Positions 23,309-36,051 of a DNA stretch of 64,000 bases are shown one piece after another (position 1 is the first letter of the stretch; each line of letters opens with the position of its first letter). The stretch is from Galerina marginata (Eukaryota; Basidiomycota; Agaricomycetes; Agaricales; Galerinaceae), in contig JAECYW010000005.1 in assembly GCA_023014335.1 (NCBI GenBank), positions 3,162,001-3,226,000 on the forward strand. The letters run 5' to 3'. The position numbers were made by a program, and so were the translations under genes. The notes beneath the pieces are model-generated. The model was not told the origin of the DNA. It did not search any database and saw only the letters and a list, made by a program, of their open reading frames with translations.

Positions 23309-25033
23309 ATGTTGTTCATTTTAATGACCCTCCATCTGTTTCAAGGTTTAATTAATGTCGACGCCGCTCCCCTCTTTGATATCTTACACCGGCAAACCAG
23401 TACAGATCCTACTACCCCTCAAGAATGTGTTTGTCCGGATACTCGATCGCGATGGGATATTGTTCAAAGCTGTCTAGCCACCATATTCGCATGCACATGG
23501 GTGTCTGTTCATCCAAACATCCCAGCCATAGGGGAACCATGGTGGAAAAGAGTGCTTCAGCGGTTGGAGTTGATGCTCTTGTCCATAATGGCGCCAGAAC
23601 TTATCATATATTCGGCGGCAAAGGAGTGGGCAGCAGCTCGACATTTAGCTGAAATTTACAAAGGTGCGTATGATTGCGTTATCTGAGATTACGTCCTTCT
23701 CATATGTTTATGTGCAGAACACGGGTGGACAATGAGGCATGGTTACTTTCTTCAGATGGGCGGCTTTATGTTATATGACAACGACAAGCCTAATGGGGTA
23801 CTCGACCCCTATCAATTGGAAAGACTTCTCAAGGAAGGAAAGGTAGTAATGCCACCAACTACGGAGGAAGAAATTCAAGACCGAAGCAAAAGCGATGGTC
23901 TCTCGAAGGCACTTGTCGTCATCCAAACAACCTGGTTTATCTACCAGTGTATTGCGCGGAGGGTCCAGGGACTGATTATTACAGAGCTGGAGCTCGTAAC
24001 GCTCGCGTTTGCCGCCCTCAATGGTGTTATGTATATGTTCTGGTGGTTCAAACCCCTCGATGTCCAGACCACTGTCCGCATTGACCTCTTGGCTTCCAAG
24101 CGTGAAAAGGTTATGGTAGTTGTCCAAGCCGACGGTTTGTGAATTGATCCTTTCCACAATATTACTTGATTTATGTCTTTTTGCGCAGTCATAGACCAGA
24201 CCGGCATTTCACAGATCTCACACGAATCTCCATTCAGTCAGCTTGAAAACACGCCCAGAGTATCCAGCATTAATAAAACTGGACTGGAGGATGCGGCCAG
24301 TGATTTAGTAGGTAAGCAGCGCCGCAAACTATGACCGTCATGCATTAGATAAAAAATTTCTTTTCAAGAAACCGAGATTGGACATGACAATCTGACCCTA
24401 TCTCCGTACCAGAGGATAAAATCCTCCAAGTTTCAGGATTTATGTTCCTTGGTGTGGTGGCTTGTATCTGGCATTTTATTTCGCTGGCCAGGAACTGCGA
24501 CGGAAGCTGTCATCAAAAGGAGGAATAAATTCATCTTCAATAGCAACACCATCGAGAAGGGTACAGAGAGTATTCCAAGGTTCTACTTCTCTTACACTTA
24601 CTACCCCAAAGAACCCTGGGTAGGACGGATCGTGATTATTTGCCCTCCGTTGGTCGGTATCCTATTCGGGGCCATACATTGTGCAGGCTGGAATTTGTCC
24701 TTCCCGTCACTCATCGAGGCCAACATCTGGCGAGTTTCTTCAGCAATTATCACCACTGTACCAGTGATGTTTTTACTGCTTGTGATTTATGGTGGCCTTC
24801 GCGCACGTTTTGGAGACCATTTCCTTGTTCCCAAATCCCTGATGAATAATTTCCTGGTCCAAAGGATTCTGCACCTTCTTGAACGCTTCTTGAAAGCTGT
24901 TTTGAATGGCCTAGTGCTGTTCTACATCATAGCGCGACTAGCCCTGCTGGTGGTGGCACTTATTGCACTCCGGGAGCTCCCACTAGAAGCATTGACGGCA
25001 GTGAAATGGACATCATTTCTGCCTCACATTTAA
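23309..25033 (+). CDS. Multi-pass membrane protein, paralogue A
   Basis: Exons 23309-23663, 23718-24134, 24189-24311, 24369-25033; GT-AG introns of 53-57 bp, all phases agree, 520 codons (519 aa). Starts with a signal peptide (MLFILMTLHLFQGLINVDAA, likely cut before APLF). A Cys pair (CVCPDTRS) precedes conserved WDIVQSCLATIFACTWVSVH and PNIPAIGEPWW. Hydrophobic segments follow in exons 1, 2 (LVTLAFAALNGVMYMFWWF) and 4 (PLVGILFGAIHCAGWNLSFP and the C-terminal IIARLALLVVALIALREL), about eight in all. The loop in exon 2 has GWTMRHGYFLQMGGFMLY and a charged EEEIQDRSKSDGLSKA. Exon 3 encodes a variable Ser/Asn-rich loop. I know this as a large Agaricomycete family (VHPNIP motif) with no assigned function; transport or sensing would be a guess. 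Paralogues B and C follow in tandem. Confidence 0.85.
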
Positions 25034-25890
25034 TCGGGGATGCTCCTCGGAGCTGGCTATAGGTAAATCCATAAAGTTATTACATGGTATGAAGCTCACC
25101 ACTTTTTTTTGGAATAGCTTACCCAGTTGGCTTAGCGAGATACTTTTTTTTACCGCCTCTCATATTTTTCTTCCATTTGTGGACACGATTACGCTTCCCC
25201 ACGCCTTGGTTTTGTAATCCAGAGTAGTAGGATTAATTCCTTCTCACATGACAATTCCTAAACCCTTACAAGCTAGTAGTATAAGCTGGACATGGCTGCT
25301 CTTCATCTATATGTGTATCTATGCGGTGCTTGCTATTATAAAAGCCTACACCCATAGTCCGACGCGACCCGTCTAGCTCACCTCTCCAAAGCCTATATAA
25401 TCCCTCTTGGCGCCCACGGTGACAGGACTTTCTGCAAGAAAGAAAAAAAATCCAGAGTCGTTCAGTCTTCAAATGACGTCACACATGCATTTTTCTGTTC
25501 AAAATTCGGAACACTCTAACTTGGTGGAAACACAGTAGCTATAGGGAAGTCGAAAACAATGATGAGGGTTCACATCTCGAGCTCGAGAAAGCCCCCGAAT
25601 AATCCAACAAACCACAAAATTGCCTAATTCTCATCAAACAGACCAAGCTCGCAGAGGAAACAAAAACGGAAACGATGACGCATGAGGGTGGTGGCGATGA
25701 ACCAACATCTATCATTGATCATATAACAACCCTACCCAATAACCTTACCAAAAATTGCTCGAAGGTTGAAAATCACGTCCCTTGCACATTACTCATTACT
25801 CGTTCCTGTTACCCGTCCATTACCATCAGGATCATACACATCCCGCATTCATTCATATTGGTTCATCTACTATTGGGTTTGACTTTAGCG
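25034..25890. other. 3' flank of gene A, no gene seen
   Basis: The segment just after the stop is also seen after genes B and C (GGTAAATCC followed by an AAAGTTATTA / AATAGTTACA-like stretch), so the duplication includes the 3' flank. No coding frame supported. Confidence 0.5.
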
Positions 25891-26947
25891 TAGACTTTCT
25901 TTATTTTTGTCGGTACCGATAGGCCAGGTGGAACCAAAGGGGCTAAACGCCTAGGAAGTCGGAAAGACAGGCAAAGAGACAAACGGATGGACGGACATGA
26001 GATAGACAGTGGAAGTAGGTCAATGATATGGGCAGAAAAAAGGGTGGTGGAAAAGGTGGGGTGTGTCCGAGTCGTCGTTGTCCAGTTCCGGCTCGAAGAA
26101 CAGAACGACCTCAGTCGAAGGCTACATGGAATCTCCCCTCACGTCACCGGAAGTTGAAGCGGAAGGGCCAGTGCTAGCGCCATCACTACGATCAGGCTAG
26201 GAAGCAGGAGACGTGGCGTACAGCACAGTCTACATTGCCTCGGGCTGCAGGCTCGGGCTGCGAGCACGCGAGCACGTCCGGGGCTACCTCCTCGCCGTAC
26301 TGTTCCACGAGTTGACTGGAAACTAGAAGGGAGTGTCAGTAAGGAAAATAGAAGGTGAAATAAAAGCAAGGAAAAGAAAGAAAGACAAGCAGAAAAGCAA
26401 GGAAAGAAAAACAAGTAAGATAAGTACACGCTCTAAAGAAAAAAAGGGACAGAAACAAAACAAAAGCAATGAAATAACGCACTCCGTACACTGTATTGGT
26501 TTCCCCGGGATACTCGGACCGTTCCGGTTTAGGTTGAACTTCACTTTGACCTTGATTGAGTCGCATGGAACGCGAGGTATTCCGGGATAAGAATCAACCA
26601 CTGACAACCAGTAGACGACCCAGAGGAGAGGAGGAGGAAGGAGAGTCCGAGACTGCAGGTGATGGTGAGTAAGAATGGTAAGCTTTTGATTGTTCGTGAT
26701 CTCACCATCGTCAATGCTGTTCGCGTCGTAAGAGAAGGGGCGCTTCCTGAGGGCATTCCGTCTTTTGACGCCGTTTTGTGACTTGTCCGCCCTAGAGGTC
26801 GGCGCAAAATATGCTTGCTAATTACGAGTAGGTCGCGCTAGCATCGCAGAAAGCCGTATCCAAAAGCATAAGTCAGTCGCATGAGTCGTCGACGTCGTTG
26901 ACGTTGAGAACAACAAAATAGCGGAAATAAAGATTTGATTTCGATAC
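25891..26947 (-). repeat. R2 repeat, copy 2
   Basis: Minus-strand gene-like repeat. Acceptor-like TTTCCAG followed by a peptide QLVEQYGEEVA is read at about 26325-26290, preceded in transcript order by a long purine-rich (+ strand) tract at 26340-26460. Upstream parts include LPFLLTITCSLGLSFLLL near 26685-26630 and the donor-like GTGAGATC at about 26697-26704. Ends at the GAGTCACGTG junction. Confidence 0.5.
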
Positions 26948-26957
26948 GAGTCACGTG
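26948..26957. promoter_or_regulatory. GAGTCACGTG site (copy 2)
   Basis: Same decamer at the R2/R1 junction as at 10404, 34926, 43581 and 53303. Confidence 0.45.
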
Positions 26958-28900
26958 GTGGTCGAGTGATCAATCAACACATGCGCGCAGTGGAATTTCA
27001 TTCCCTCAAGAACTTCGTTTTCACCAATTTCCCCCCCTGACGCATCCCAGAATTCACAGCCTGTCATAGCGATGGAGGCGCATAAACCAAGACCGGAGTA
27101 GTGGCACTCTCAAGTGGAACCCGACCCACCGTTTCCACCGCCTCAGAGTAGCCTTTTGCGTCTGCCTCGGTAGTAAGGCCAATGATATCCAATCGGCTGC
27201 CAGGTTTCGAATTTAAATCGTCAATGACCTCCCGATTGGCCACTCTTCTATGCTCGGCTATGACTTGCCACCACCATTGATGACGGTTCGTATTTTCCCC
27301 TCAAATTCCTCGTCTTGAAATGGCCTTGGATCAGGTGTGTAACCGAGATTGTCTTCCTGATCTTCCCGATCTGAGCCTCTTATCCCTCCAACCATGCTCT
27401 AGCCGCTCTCCTACGGCTCACTGTTGCCATCGCTTGATATCTCTCCCCCCGAATTACTGCGTCTCGAGAAGGTCCGGTGTTTTCATCATTCGCGCAGAGA
27501 TCAAGACCACATTGCGAGTTGTGTATTCTGTCGCTGATCCTTTGGTCCCCGCCATTATGCCTAACTCTATCTTCTAGGTATGAGTCTTGATCGAAGCTTG
27601 ATCCTGCGCGGCTGTGGCTCAGAATACTTGGTCATGTGCATGAAGCCCAAACCCCTAACACCACCTCTCGTCGCTCATGTTCCACCCTCGGAATTACTAG
27701 CAATTGCAGCCGTTGTCCAATCGCATCTCCCCCCTCTCAATCAACCTCGTATTCGATGTACCGATCCCAAGATGGAGATGAGGACGTAGCAAAGGAGCTG
27801 CCTTGCCACCGATTCCTGAAGAGCTTACTTTCTGTGATCGCTTTGATCACCTTTCCTTTACTCTTCTATCCCTCCTCAATCTTGTCGGAACCGCTGGTTC
27901 TGTCGTCCTTTCTGGCTGGGTTTCTAAAATAGCCTACTTAGATCTCGGGTCTGGAGCCCTATCTTTCAAAGGCGCCTACCGTGTTCTAATTCTGGGCATA
28001 TCGCATCAGCCCTAGCCAAAAATCGACCGAAACGGCCTCGACTCCAAAACATATGCTCAAAGCAATCAAACACAGCGGCGCAGTTCGTCAATCATCTATT
28101 CCTCAAACCCTGCTTTCGAGTTGGCGGCTCATATCATCTTTTCTGGCTGGATTTCTGTCCTGCGTACCTAGAAATAGAAGTGGAAGTCGCGTGTCTGTTA
28201 CATGGGCAACCGTTCTATTTGTTCTTAAAATTTCCAGGTAGCAGTCAAGCCAAAAATTGACTCAAACCTGCCTCGTATTTCGCATTTCCTCTGTCTTAGT
28301 TCCTGATTCCCAGTTTCCGGTCGCACACCCTCCGATTCTACCCGCAAGCTTACCATATTTCTCGATCCTAGCCGAAAACCTAGCCCACTCTGCATCTTCC
28401 TTCGACATCTGGCCTTCACGGCGACCTCGCGATGTTAATGTTGATCCTGGCTAGATTTTCGGGTCAGAAATATCCTCAGAAGTAGCCACGGAGCCGTGTA
28501 CTTCAAGTATACAGGCTTCCGTCCTACTCTGATGTCGTATACCCCGTCTTTCAATCTAGCCATAAATTCAACTCAATGCAGGAAGTCCGTAAACCCTCCG
28601 CCTTCCACTGTGACAGTCTAACTTTGATGCAACTCAGATGTCCAAGATATTTTGGAAACTGCGGTGATGGCAAACCATTCCGACTCTCACATCTCTTCCA
28701 TTCAAATAATTCATTGTTCGATCTTCATTGGGCTTTGGCTTGTTGACGGCGATAATTCCATTTGAATTTCAACCACTTATTGTCGCTTATATGACGGTTT
28801 GCACGGACGACATGTTTGTTTCATTCGTACGATAGGCAACGTCATGCATCGTTCAATCTTAAAAATTTTGGCGGTCTCGATAGCGCCTTCAGCTGGCATG
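26958..28900 (+). repeat. R1 repeat, copy 3
   Basis: Full-looking copy from the GAGTCACGTG site. Has the GACGCATCCC, CTCAAGTGGAACC, CCCGAATTACTGCGTCTCGA and GCCCAAACCCCTAACA blocks, then three hairpins (27914-28561) and the AAACCATTC block near 28671. Frames such as 27803-28015 are not shared between copies. Confidence 0.7.
27914..28561 (+). repeat. Three-hairpin set in R1 copy 3
   Basis: Module 1: 27914-28017 (GGCTGGGTTT / CCCTAGCC, partial). Module 2: 28145-28252 (GGCTGGAT / CAAGCC, decayed). Module 3: 28449-28561 (GGCTAGATT / AATCTAGCC), with inner pairs CCTCAGAAGTAG / CTACTCTGATG and CGGAGCC / GGCTTCCG. Confidence 0.65.
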
Positions 28901-28909
28901 TGTACGTCG

Positions 28910-29288
28910 TTTAATCTCTTTGAGCAATGCCTACTTATTGTCATTATGTCAGGCTTCCGGGAGCAAAAGTGGGGGTCTTTCAATGCACGAAAAAGTCAAA
29001 TCTTGCACCACTGCCAGTGATCGTATTGGAGGACCATCGATTCCTTCAACGTACGTTGTTTGTTTTTTTCATCGCGTGGAAAGAATAATTAACTCACATT
29101 TTCCGGCCAGCAACGACGTTGGCACAGAATTTGTGGCCGGCAAGGTCGGACTAGGCCATTTCAGTAGCATTAACGAGGGCTCCGAGGGTGATTTTGAAAA
29201 GGAATTGGGGCAAGTCTTCAGTGAGAACGACAACACTCGAATAGAGATATTTATGAAACAATCGAAGATGAAGCCGTCATACCAGTAA
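28910..29288 (+). pseudogene. Small gene fragment of unknown identity
   Basis: Two exon-like pieces join in frame across a 58-bp GT-AG intron (GTACGT...GGCCAG, about 29051-29110). The first ends ...SDRIGGPSIPST; the second reads NDVGTEFVAGKVGLGHFSSI... and ends MKQSKMKPSYQ at 29288, rich in Asp/Glu/Asn. No start is clear, and I recognise no domain. It sits between R1 copy 3 and gene B and has no counterpart upstream of gene A or C that I could see. Confidence 0.3.
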
Positions 29289-30485
29289 GAGGGAGAACTG
29301 AGATGCTCTCTGCAAACCCCGGTGGAGTTGGAGGCGGCGCCTGTCGAAGAACCTTTGGACATTGACAGATTGACAGCATGAACTCTTTTGTCATTGTCAA
29401 AGAGGAGGAAATGAAGTATCTGTTGAAGCGACATTGAATCCGAAGTTGGCTAAACCACACGACGGCTAAACCGAAAATTCAGCCACTGGAAACTCGTGCT
29501 GGATGTGGATCAGTTCTCGATGTTCAATGTATGGGTACTCAGATGTAAACAAATGACAGAATGGGTAAGTGAGGCACATCTCGGATCATAGTTCATATAT
29601 TGACTCACAAACACCATCTAGTACCACATTGACTGCGTAAACATTGAATGTTCATGAACTTGCATCCCAAATCGGATTTGCGCAGCTCGCGAGGCATCGG
29701 GGATACTTCACGGAGGAAAGAGATGACAACAAATTACCATCTATAGACCAGTGCCTATTCGAATTGTTTTCGAAAATGTCGAACCCAGTCTATATTTTTT
29801 CCCGGGACCCCTTACACCTGTAGTTAGACCGCCTTGTGAGGTTGAACATCGCCCTCCTATGGGAGGTTACATCAGCAACTTCACAATTTACTTGTGCGCT
29901 TTTTACCCTTTTTTGCTTTTCGTAAGCCAAAAATAAGCCGTTTTTCGCTTTTTTTCGCTTGCCCAAGCCGAAAAAAGTAAACTGTGAAACTACTGATGCT
30001 AGAGGAATTAATTAAAAAATACTAGAAGCTAGAGCCATCCATTCGGAGACATCGAGATAATCGATGCACATTCACACGGCACTAAATATAAACGATAAGA
30101 AGATCACGAATCTCATACAATCTGCAGTTGTGGGTGGGGTCGTAGCTATGGGTTGACAAGTGACACCAACGTGTGTCGGATATCGGAATAAAATATTTAC
30201 AATTGCAAAATAAGCTGAAACACCGATTCGAGTCATGTATGGCCCGCTCAGTAATATCTCACCAGAAGGTTTGGTCAAATGTACTTAGTGAGTGAACAGT
30301 AAAATATCACACTGACGGTTTTCAGTCTTCAAATATCAGGTAATCTGGAAGTTGGTAAATGTAAGTCACTGTATTGGGCAGTCCCCAAATTGAGCGTAAT
30401 GTCCACACTGTCTGCTGAGCCCGGACTTGACAGAAGATGATAAATACACGTCTGCCCTGGACCCCACTTGATTCTCGTCACGACC
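29289..30485. other. Upstream region of gene B
   Basis: Non-coding. From about 29825 it aligns with the DNA upstream of gene A (GTGAGGTTGA, TGGGAGGTT, CACACGGCACTAAA, ATAAGAAGAT), showing that the promoter was duplicated with the gene. A small MITE-like insertion lies at 29870-29998. Confidence 0.55.
29870..29998. mobile_element. 129-bp MITE-like insertion in the gene B upstream region
   Basis: Imperfect terminal inverted repeats: CATCAGCAACTTCACAATTT at the left and, reverse-complemented, CATCAGTAGTTTCACAGTTT at the right. The interior is built of CGCTTTTTT-type runs. The aligned region upstream of gene A lacks it, going directly from TGGGAGGTT into GAGGGGAATAA. Confidence 0.5.
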
Positions 30486-32241
30486 ATGTTGTCCATTGTA
30501 ATCACCTTCTACCTCTTTCAAGGTTTCTTCAACGCAGACGCTGCTCCTCTCTTTGCCGTCCTCCCCAGACAAACTAGTACCAACCCTGCTGCTCCTCAGG
30601 ACTGCATTTGTCCGAATACCCGATCGCAGTGGGATATCATTCAAAGCTGTCTGGCTACTATATTCGTGTGCACGTGGATGTCGGTTCACCCAAACATCCC
30701 AGCTCTAGGGGAATTATGGTGGAAGAAAGTGTTTCGGCGGTTGGAGTTGATGTTCTGGTCCATTGTTGCACCAGAACTCATTATCTTTTGGGCGGCGAGG
30801 CAGTGGCTAGAAGCTCGACAATTAGCTAGAAAATACAAGGGTGTGTACAATTGAAATATCACATGTAACATTTTTCTGATATGTTTATGTTTAGAGTATG
30901 GGTGGACGATGAGTCACGGTTTCTTTATTCAGATGGGAGGCTTCATGTTGTTTGACGGCGATAAGCCCAATGGGGTACTCGAGCCTCGTGAACTGGACAG
31001 ACTCACCAAGGAAGGGAGAATAATGATGCCGCAAACTACGAAGGAGGAGATTCAAGACAGAAGTAAAAGCGACGGTCTGTCGAAGGCACTTGTTGTCATC
31101 CAAACTAGCTGGTTTATCAGCCAATGTATCGCGCGGAGGGCTCAGGGACTGATTACCACTGAGCTGGAGCTCGTGACACTCGCCTTTGCCGCCCTAAATG
31201 GTGTCATGTATACATTTTGGTGGTTCAAACCCCTCGACGTCCAGACGACTGTCCGGGTCGAACTTTTGCCTCCTAGGCTCCAAAATATTTCGGTTGATCC
31301 TGAAATGGTCCAAATTGAGGGTTCGTGAATTGACAAATCCACAACATCGCTCAATTTACGATATTTTGCGTAGATCAAATAGACATTTCATATATTCCAC
31401 AGGAATTCGAATTTCAACCCAATGAGCTTGAACTCACCCTGCCACGAGGCGGCATGAGTGAAGTTGGACGAAACGATTTGACTAGGGGTTTAATAGGTAA
31501 GCCGCACCGTGGACAATAGACACCATACGTCAGTTAAATTTTTTTTGGTTATAACTAATAGGGGAGACCCAGATTGAGGGCGTGAATCTGATCCCACCTT
31601 TGGAGATGCGATCGTACGAAAGCATTGAAAACTCCAAGTTTCAAGGCGTATGGTCCTCACTGTGGTGGCTCATATCTGGTCTTTTGTTTCGTTGGCCAGC
31701 AACTGGAACGAAAGGTGTCATAGCAAGGATCGGAGATATCTTCAATAGCCACACCGTTGACAAGGGTGCAATGGGTGTTCCAGCATTTTACACCTCTTAC
31801 ATTACCCCTTCCCTAACGGAAAACTGGGAAACCTTGGCTGTGGTCAACTTCCTTCCATTTGTCGGTATTCTATTCGGTACCATTCATTGTGCAGGTTGGC
31901 ATTTCCCCTTCCCATCGCTCATTGAAGCCGACATCTGGCGTGCATCCTCAGCAGTTATTACCAGTGTACCAGTCATGTTCTTGGTGGGCGAGATTTTTAC
32001 TGGTCTTCAGAATTATTTTGGAAAGCTTTTCTTTATCCCAAAATCCTTGGAAAATAATTTCGTAGTCCAACTGATGCTGGAGTTCCTTGAGTCCTTGATG
32101 ATCATCATTTTTGTTGGGTCGTTGCTGCTCTACATATTGGCACGGTTAGCCTTATTGGTGGTAGCACTTCTTGCGCTTCGGGATCTCCTTCCAGGAGCAT
32201 TGGCTGCAGTCAAATGGACTTTATATCTGCCTCACATTTGA
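30486..32241 (+). CDS. Multi-pass membrane protein, paralogue B
   Basis: Exons 30486-30840, 30895-31320, 31374-31496, 31562-32241; all phases agree, 528 codons (527 aa). Exon 1 (355 bp) and exon 3 (123 bp) are exactly as long as in paralogue A, and intron positions are identical. Signal peptide MLSIVITFYLFQGFFNADAA, then CICPNTRSQWDIIQSCLATI, VHPNIPALGELWWKK and EYGWTMSHGFFIQMGGFMLF. Exon 2 keeps EEIQDRSKSDGLSKALVVIQ and LAFAALNGVMYTFWWFKP; exon 4 has FVGILFGTIHCAGWHFPFPS and a C-terminal helix ending WTLYLPHI. Intact. The start is chosen because it aligns with paralogue A. Flanked by R1 copy 3 and R2 copy 3. Same unknown-function family. Confidence 0.87.
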
Positions 32242-33000
32242 TCAGGAATATTCCTCCTGTGGCTGATGCTATCCCGCATGATTGGGCAAGAGCCGGAAGG
32301 GGAGTTGAATAAAAGGTAAATCCCATGAAATAGTTACACAACTTGAAAGCTAACTACTTTTTGATAACGTCAGGAGTTGCATAGCGAGTTGGCTCACCAG
32401 AACACCATTTTTTAAAATCAGCGTTTCTGTTTTCGTATTTTTCTTCCCTTTTTGTACCGGGCGGCCTGATTTTTCACCACACCTTGCTCTTGACTCGTAT
32501 ACCAAATCCTAAATTTTATATGCATCTTAGAATACTAGATAGTCTGGACACTGCTCTTCAGATATATACAGTTTTATAGTTCGACCGTCCAGCTCACCTC
32601 TTCGGAGCTGACCTCTTAGTTTGTTTTCTGAACGAAAGGAAACAAAGACCGGAGTTATTCATATGTCAAATCCTCACACTCCTAAGCTCGAAGCACAGCA
32701 GGGAATTCGAGCACCAAGGTGAGAGTCCGTGTCTCGAGCTCTAATTTCGGTGTATTCTCGAACTTCAGGGTACACGAATACTGGTTCAACTGGATTAAGA
32801 ATTAAGCCACCATGAAGGTTTACCCATCTGAATCTGGATAAGTATCAAAATAGCAAGTACACAATTACGAACTCTGCCAACTATAAAGCATGTAGAAACG
32901 AGAACAAAAGTATCAGCTACAGAACATTTGATGTAATAGTCGGTGGGGTTTGTTATTTGATCGTCGATATGAATGCGGATGATTATTTACGTTTAATTTT
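32242..33000. other. 3' flank of gene B, no gene seen
   Basis: Non-coding; begins with a stretch shared with the 3' flank of gene C (GAATAAAAGGTAAATCC). Confidence 0.5.
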
Positions 33001-34925
33001 GTCTTGCATTTTGTGCTGCATGTCATCAACTGGAGAATAAGGACCAAGCGAGGACGGGAAAGGCGGACAAGGTCAGATGAATGGGCGCAAGCGGCACACG
33101 GGGGAAGGGGATGTGCTAGGTGATCAGTGACGCTAGTGACGACGGACGCAAGGAAGTAAACCGTAATGAAAAAGAGGTAATGAGGCAGAAAGAAACTAGG
33201 AAAAGAGTGGCACCAGTCCGCGCATTAGCCGTATCGAACTGAGCTTGAGTCCAGGTCCAAGTACGATGACACGACTACGCGTCACCAGTAGCTCAATACC
33301 CGCCGTCCGAGATACGTGCGTCGCTGGAGTCTGGAAGAGTTACCTCAGCGCCCCTCCGGCCCCGTCCTTTCTGTTTCCTTGGAAAGAGGCACCCTCCTGC
33401 TGGGCTTATCGTACCGCACCCCGTGTCCGGTGTGCATCAGAGTTTCATGTAAGCTTGCACCCCGAGACGATGCCGACGGTGCTGTACGCCTTGTCTGCTG
33501 CTTCCCTGTCCACTCTTGGAGCTTCTTCCTCCGCCTATGAAACGGGGACACATGGCAGGTATGATTTGAGGTCGCACGAAGGAAGCACACGTCGGCCTGC
33601 ACTTCCTCTCCCACAGTTCTGCGAGTTGACTGGAAAAGTAGAGGTGGGTGTCAGTAAGGAAACCAAGGCTATAGCAGAGCAAAGAAAGGAAAGGCAATAG
33701 AATAAGAAAGAAAAAGAAAACAAACACGTCCTCTAAACACGGGAGCGAAAGGGAAGGAAAAGAGTAACGAGAAGAAAGGAAGAGAACGCACACCACATAA
33801 TTACTCATAACCACACAGTAAGCCAGTGACAATTGCCGTCAAATGCAGTGTTGCAATCCCAAAACGCTAGCACGAGGTAGCTGGCGGAGTTGGGTTCGAA
33901 TCAGTGACTGCGAGAAGAAGAGATAGGAAGGGAGAGGGAACGGACTTACAAGGAGGCGAGGAGGCAAAGAGGACCAAGTTGAAGCGGTTCCACGTCAGCT
34001 TTCGCGGATCGTGCTCCCCACCGAACAGGGCGGCGTCGGTCCCACTCCCCCTGCCGTTCCGCAATCATCATCGTCCTCGCCCTCGTCCGCAGGCTCGACG
34101 ATCGTCTTTTTGCCGCTCCAGAATGCATCATTGCCGCCGCCCACCTTGAAGACCATCCCCCACTTTGGGGTTCAGCAGATCCTCAAGCTTCGCCCTGCCC
34201 GCACACGCGCAGGCGACGATGGGACAAAGAGGAGAGGAGTGGGTGCAACAGACTCGAACAGCGTTGGAAGGGCTAGGCTGGGGGAGACGCCCCGAGAGCG
34301 AGAGGACGAGGAAGAGGAGTTGGCGGTGCAGGCAAAGCCCGGCGACCTGTCGGCGCGGCGGTGCAAAAGTGTCGGGCTGGAGGAGTCGGGTCGTTGTCGG
34401 GGGAGGTTGAACGTTGAACCGCCGCTTGGGGGAATCGAACGGCATGCTGCAATGGATGAGGGTCAGCATGTGAGTGCTGCGGCTAGAGGCTAAAAGGTGG
34501 GAAGAAGATCGAGCTCGCCAGCGAGGAAGCTAGGGCGAGAAAAAAGATGGCGTATTCAAGGGTACAGCTGTGCCCTCTACGGGCACTTGAGCAAAGAGAG
34601 CCACGAACGCAGTAATGGTGGCAGTCTGAGACTGTAGATTATGATGAGTAATAAAAGAAGGATTCTGGTTGTTCTTGATCTCACCATCGTCTATGCCTTT
34701 CGCGTCGTCAGAGCAGAGACGCTTCTTCCGAGTCGGTGCATTCAATCTGAGTCATGTTGGAGTCATGGGATGCCGTTTTGTCCGCTCTAGAAGGTCCGCT
34801 AACGTCGTATAATTTCTATCCAAGCACAAAGTCGGTCGCACGGCTTATCGTTGTCATCGAGAACAAAAAAATTGACAGAGGCAAGGCAGAGGGAGGAAGA
34901 TTGGAGGAAGATTTGATTTCGACAT
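33001..34925 (-). repeat. R2 repeat, copy 3
   Basis: Minus-strand gene-like repeat. Carries the acceptor-side block (CTTTTCCAG then QLAELWERKC, about 33640-33590), a purine-rich tract at 33650-33790, and the donor-side peptide TWNRFNLVLFASSPP before GTAAG (CTTAC at 33945-33949). Further upstream a GTGAGATCAAG donor-like site (near 34672-34682) and the FFVLDDNDKP block (about 34865) precede the GAGTCACGTG junction. Confidence 0.5.
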
Positions 34926-34935
34926 GAGTCACGTG
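34926..34935. promoter_or_regulatory. GAGTCACGTG site (copy 3)
   Basis: Same decamer at the R2/R1 junction. Confidence 0.45.
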
Positions 34936-36051
34936 TGATCAATTTACACAAGTGCGCATTTCTATTCCTTGACTTTGTTCTCACCAAATTCCCCCCGACG
35001 CATCCTGAAATCGACAGCCTGTCATGGTGACGGAGACGCATAAACCAAGAGCGAAGCAGGGCTACTCTCTCTCAAGTGGAATCTTACACACCATTTCCAC
35101 TGCCTCAGACTCGGAGTTGCCTTTTGCTTCTGCCTTGGTGACCGTGACATAGTTCAAAGGCTTCTCATCTGCCAGGCTTCAAATTCAAGTCGTCAATGCC
35201 TCCTCCTTTGAGTTAGACTTCGTATTCTGGAATAGTATACCTGGTATCTTGCTCAGATCTCATCTCTGGAAGCATATTCCATTGTCTATTTGTTAAATTC
35301 GCCGGGAAGATAGAGCGAGGACTTTGATCTTAGGTATTTAACCAGTCTGTTAACCCGATCTTGCCGTTCTGACCCCCCTCATATCCCTCTAGCTATTCTT
35401 CTACGGTAGTTCATGGCTTACTACCACCATCGGTAATGCTTAATATCTTTCCACAACATTCTTTGTCTTAAAATGGGCCTTAATTAGGTATGTAACCTAG
35501 ATTATCATACCGATCTTGCAGATCTGGACCTCTTATTCCTCCAGTCCTGCTCTAGGAACTTTCCTAAGGCTGACTACTGCTCACTGCTACCATCAATTGA
35601 CATCTCTCCCCCGAAATTCTGCGGCTTGGCCCAGTGTTCTCCTCGCCGCGCAGAGACCGTGAAGATACGCGAGTTGGGTCGTTTGTTGCTGACTTTTTCG
35701 GACATAAATTACGCCCAACTCTAATTGTTTGAAAACTGTGCTCACATTCCTGCGTGGCTGTGGCTCAGAATACCTGATCATGAAGCCTAAACCTCACGCC
35801 ACCTCTCGTCGATCATGTTCTACCTACGGAATTCCTAGCAATCGCAACCGTCGTCCAATTCAATCTCCTCCGGCTCAATCGGTCTCGTACTCGATGCCCC
35901 AACCCGAAGATGGAGATGAATGCTCGATGGAATAGCTGCCTTGCTACCCGATCTTTGAAGAACCTGCTCTGTGATGAGCTCGCTCTCGCGTCCCTTCCTG
36001 TTTGCTATTTCTCAATCTCGTTCGAGCAGCTCATTTCGAGTCGGAATTTTT

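Noticed and set aside
33437..33832. 131-codon hydrophobic frame (minus strand)
   Set aside because: Translation of the purine-rich tract common to R2 copies, which looks like intron sequence.
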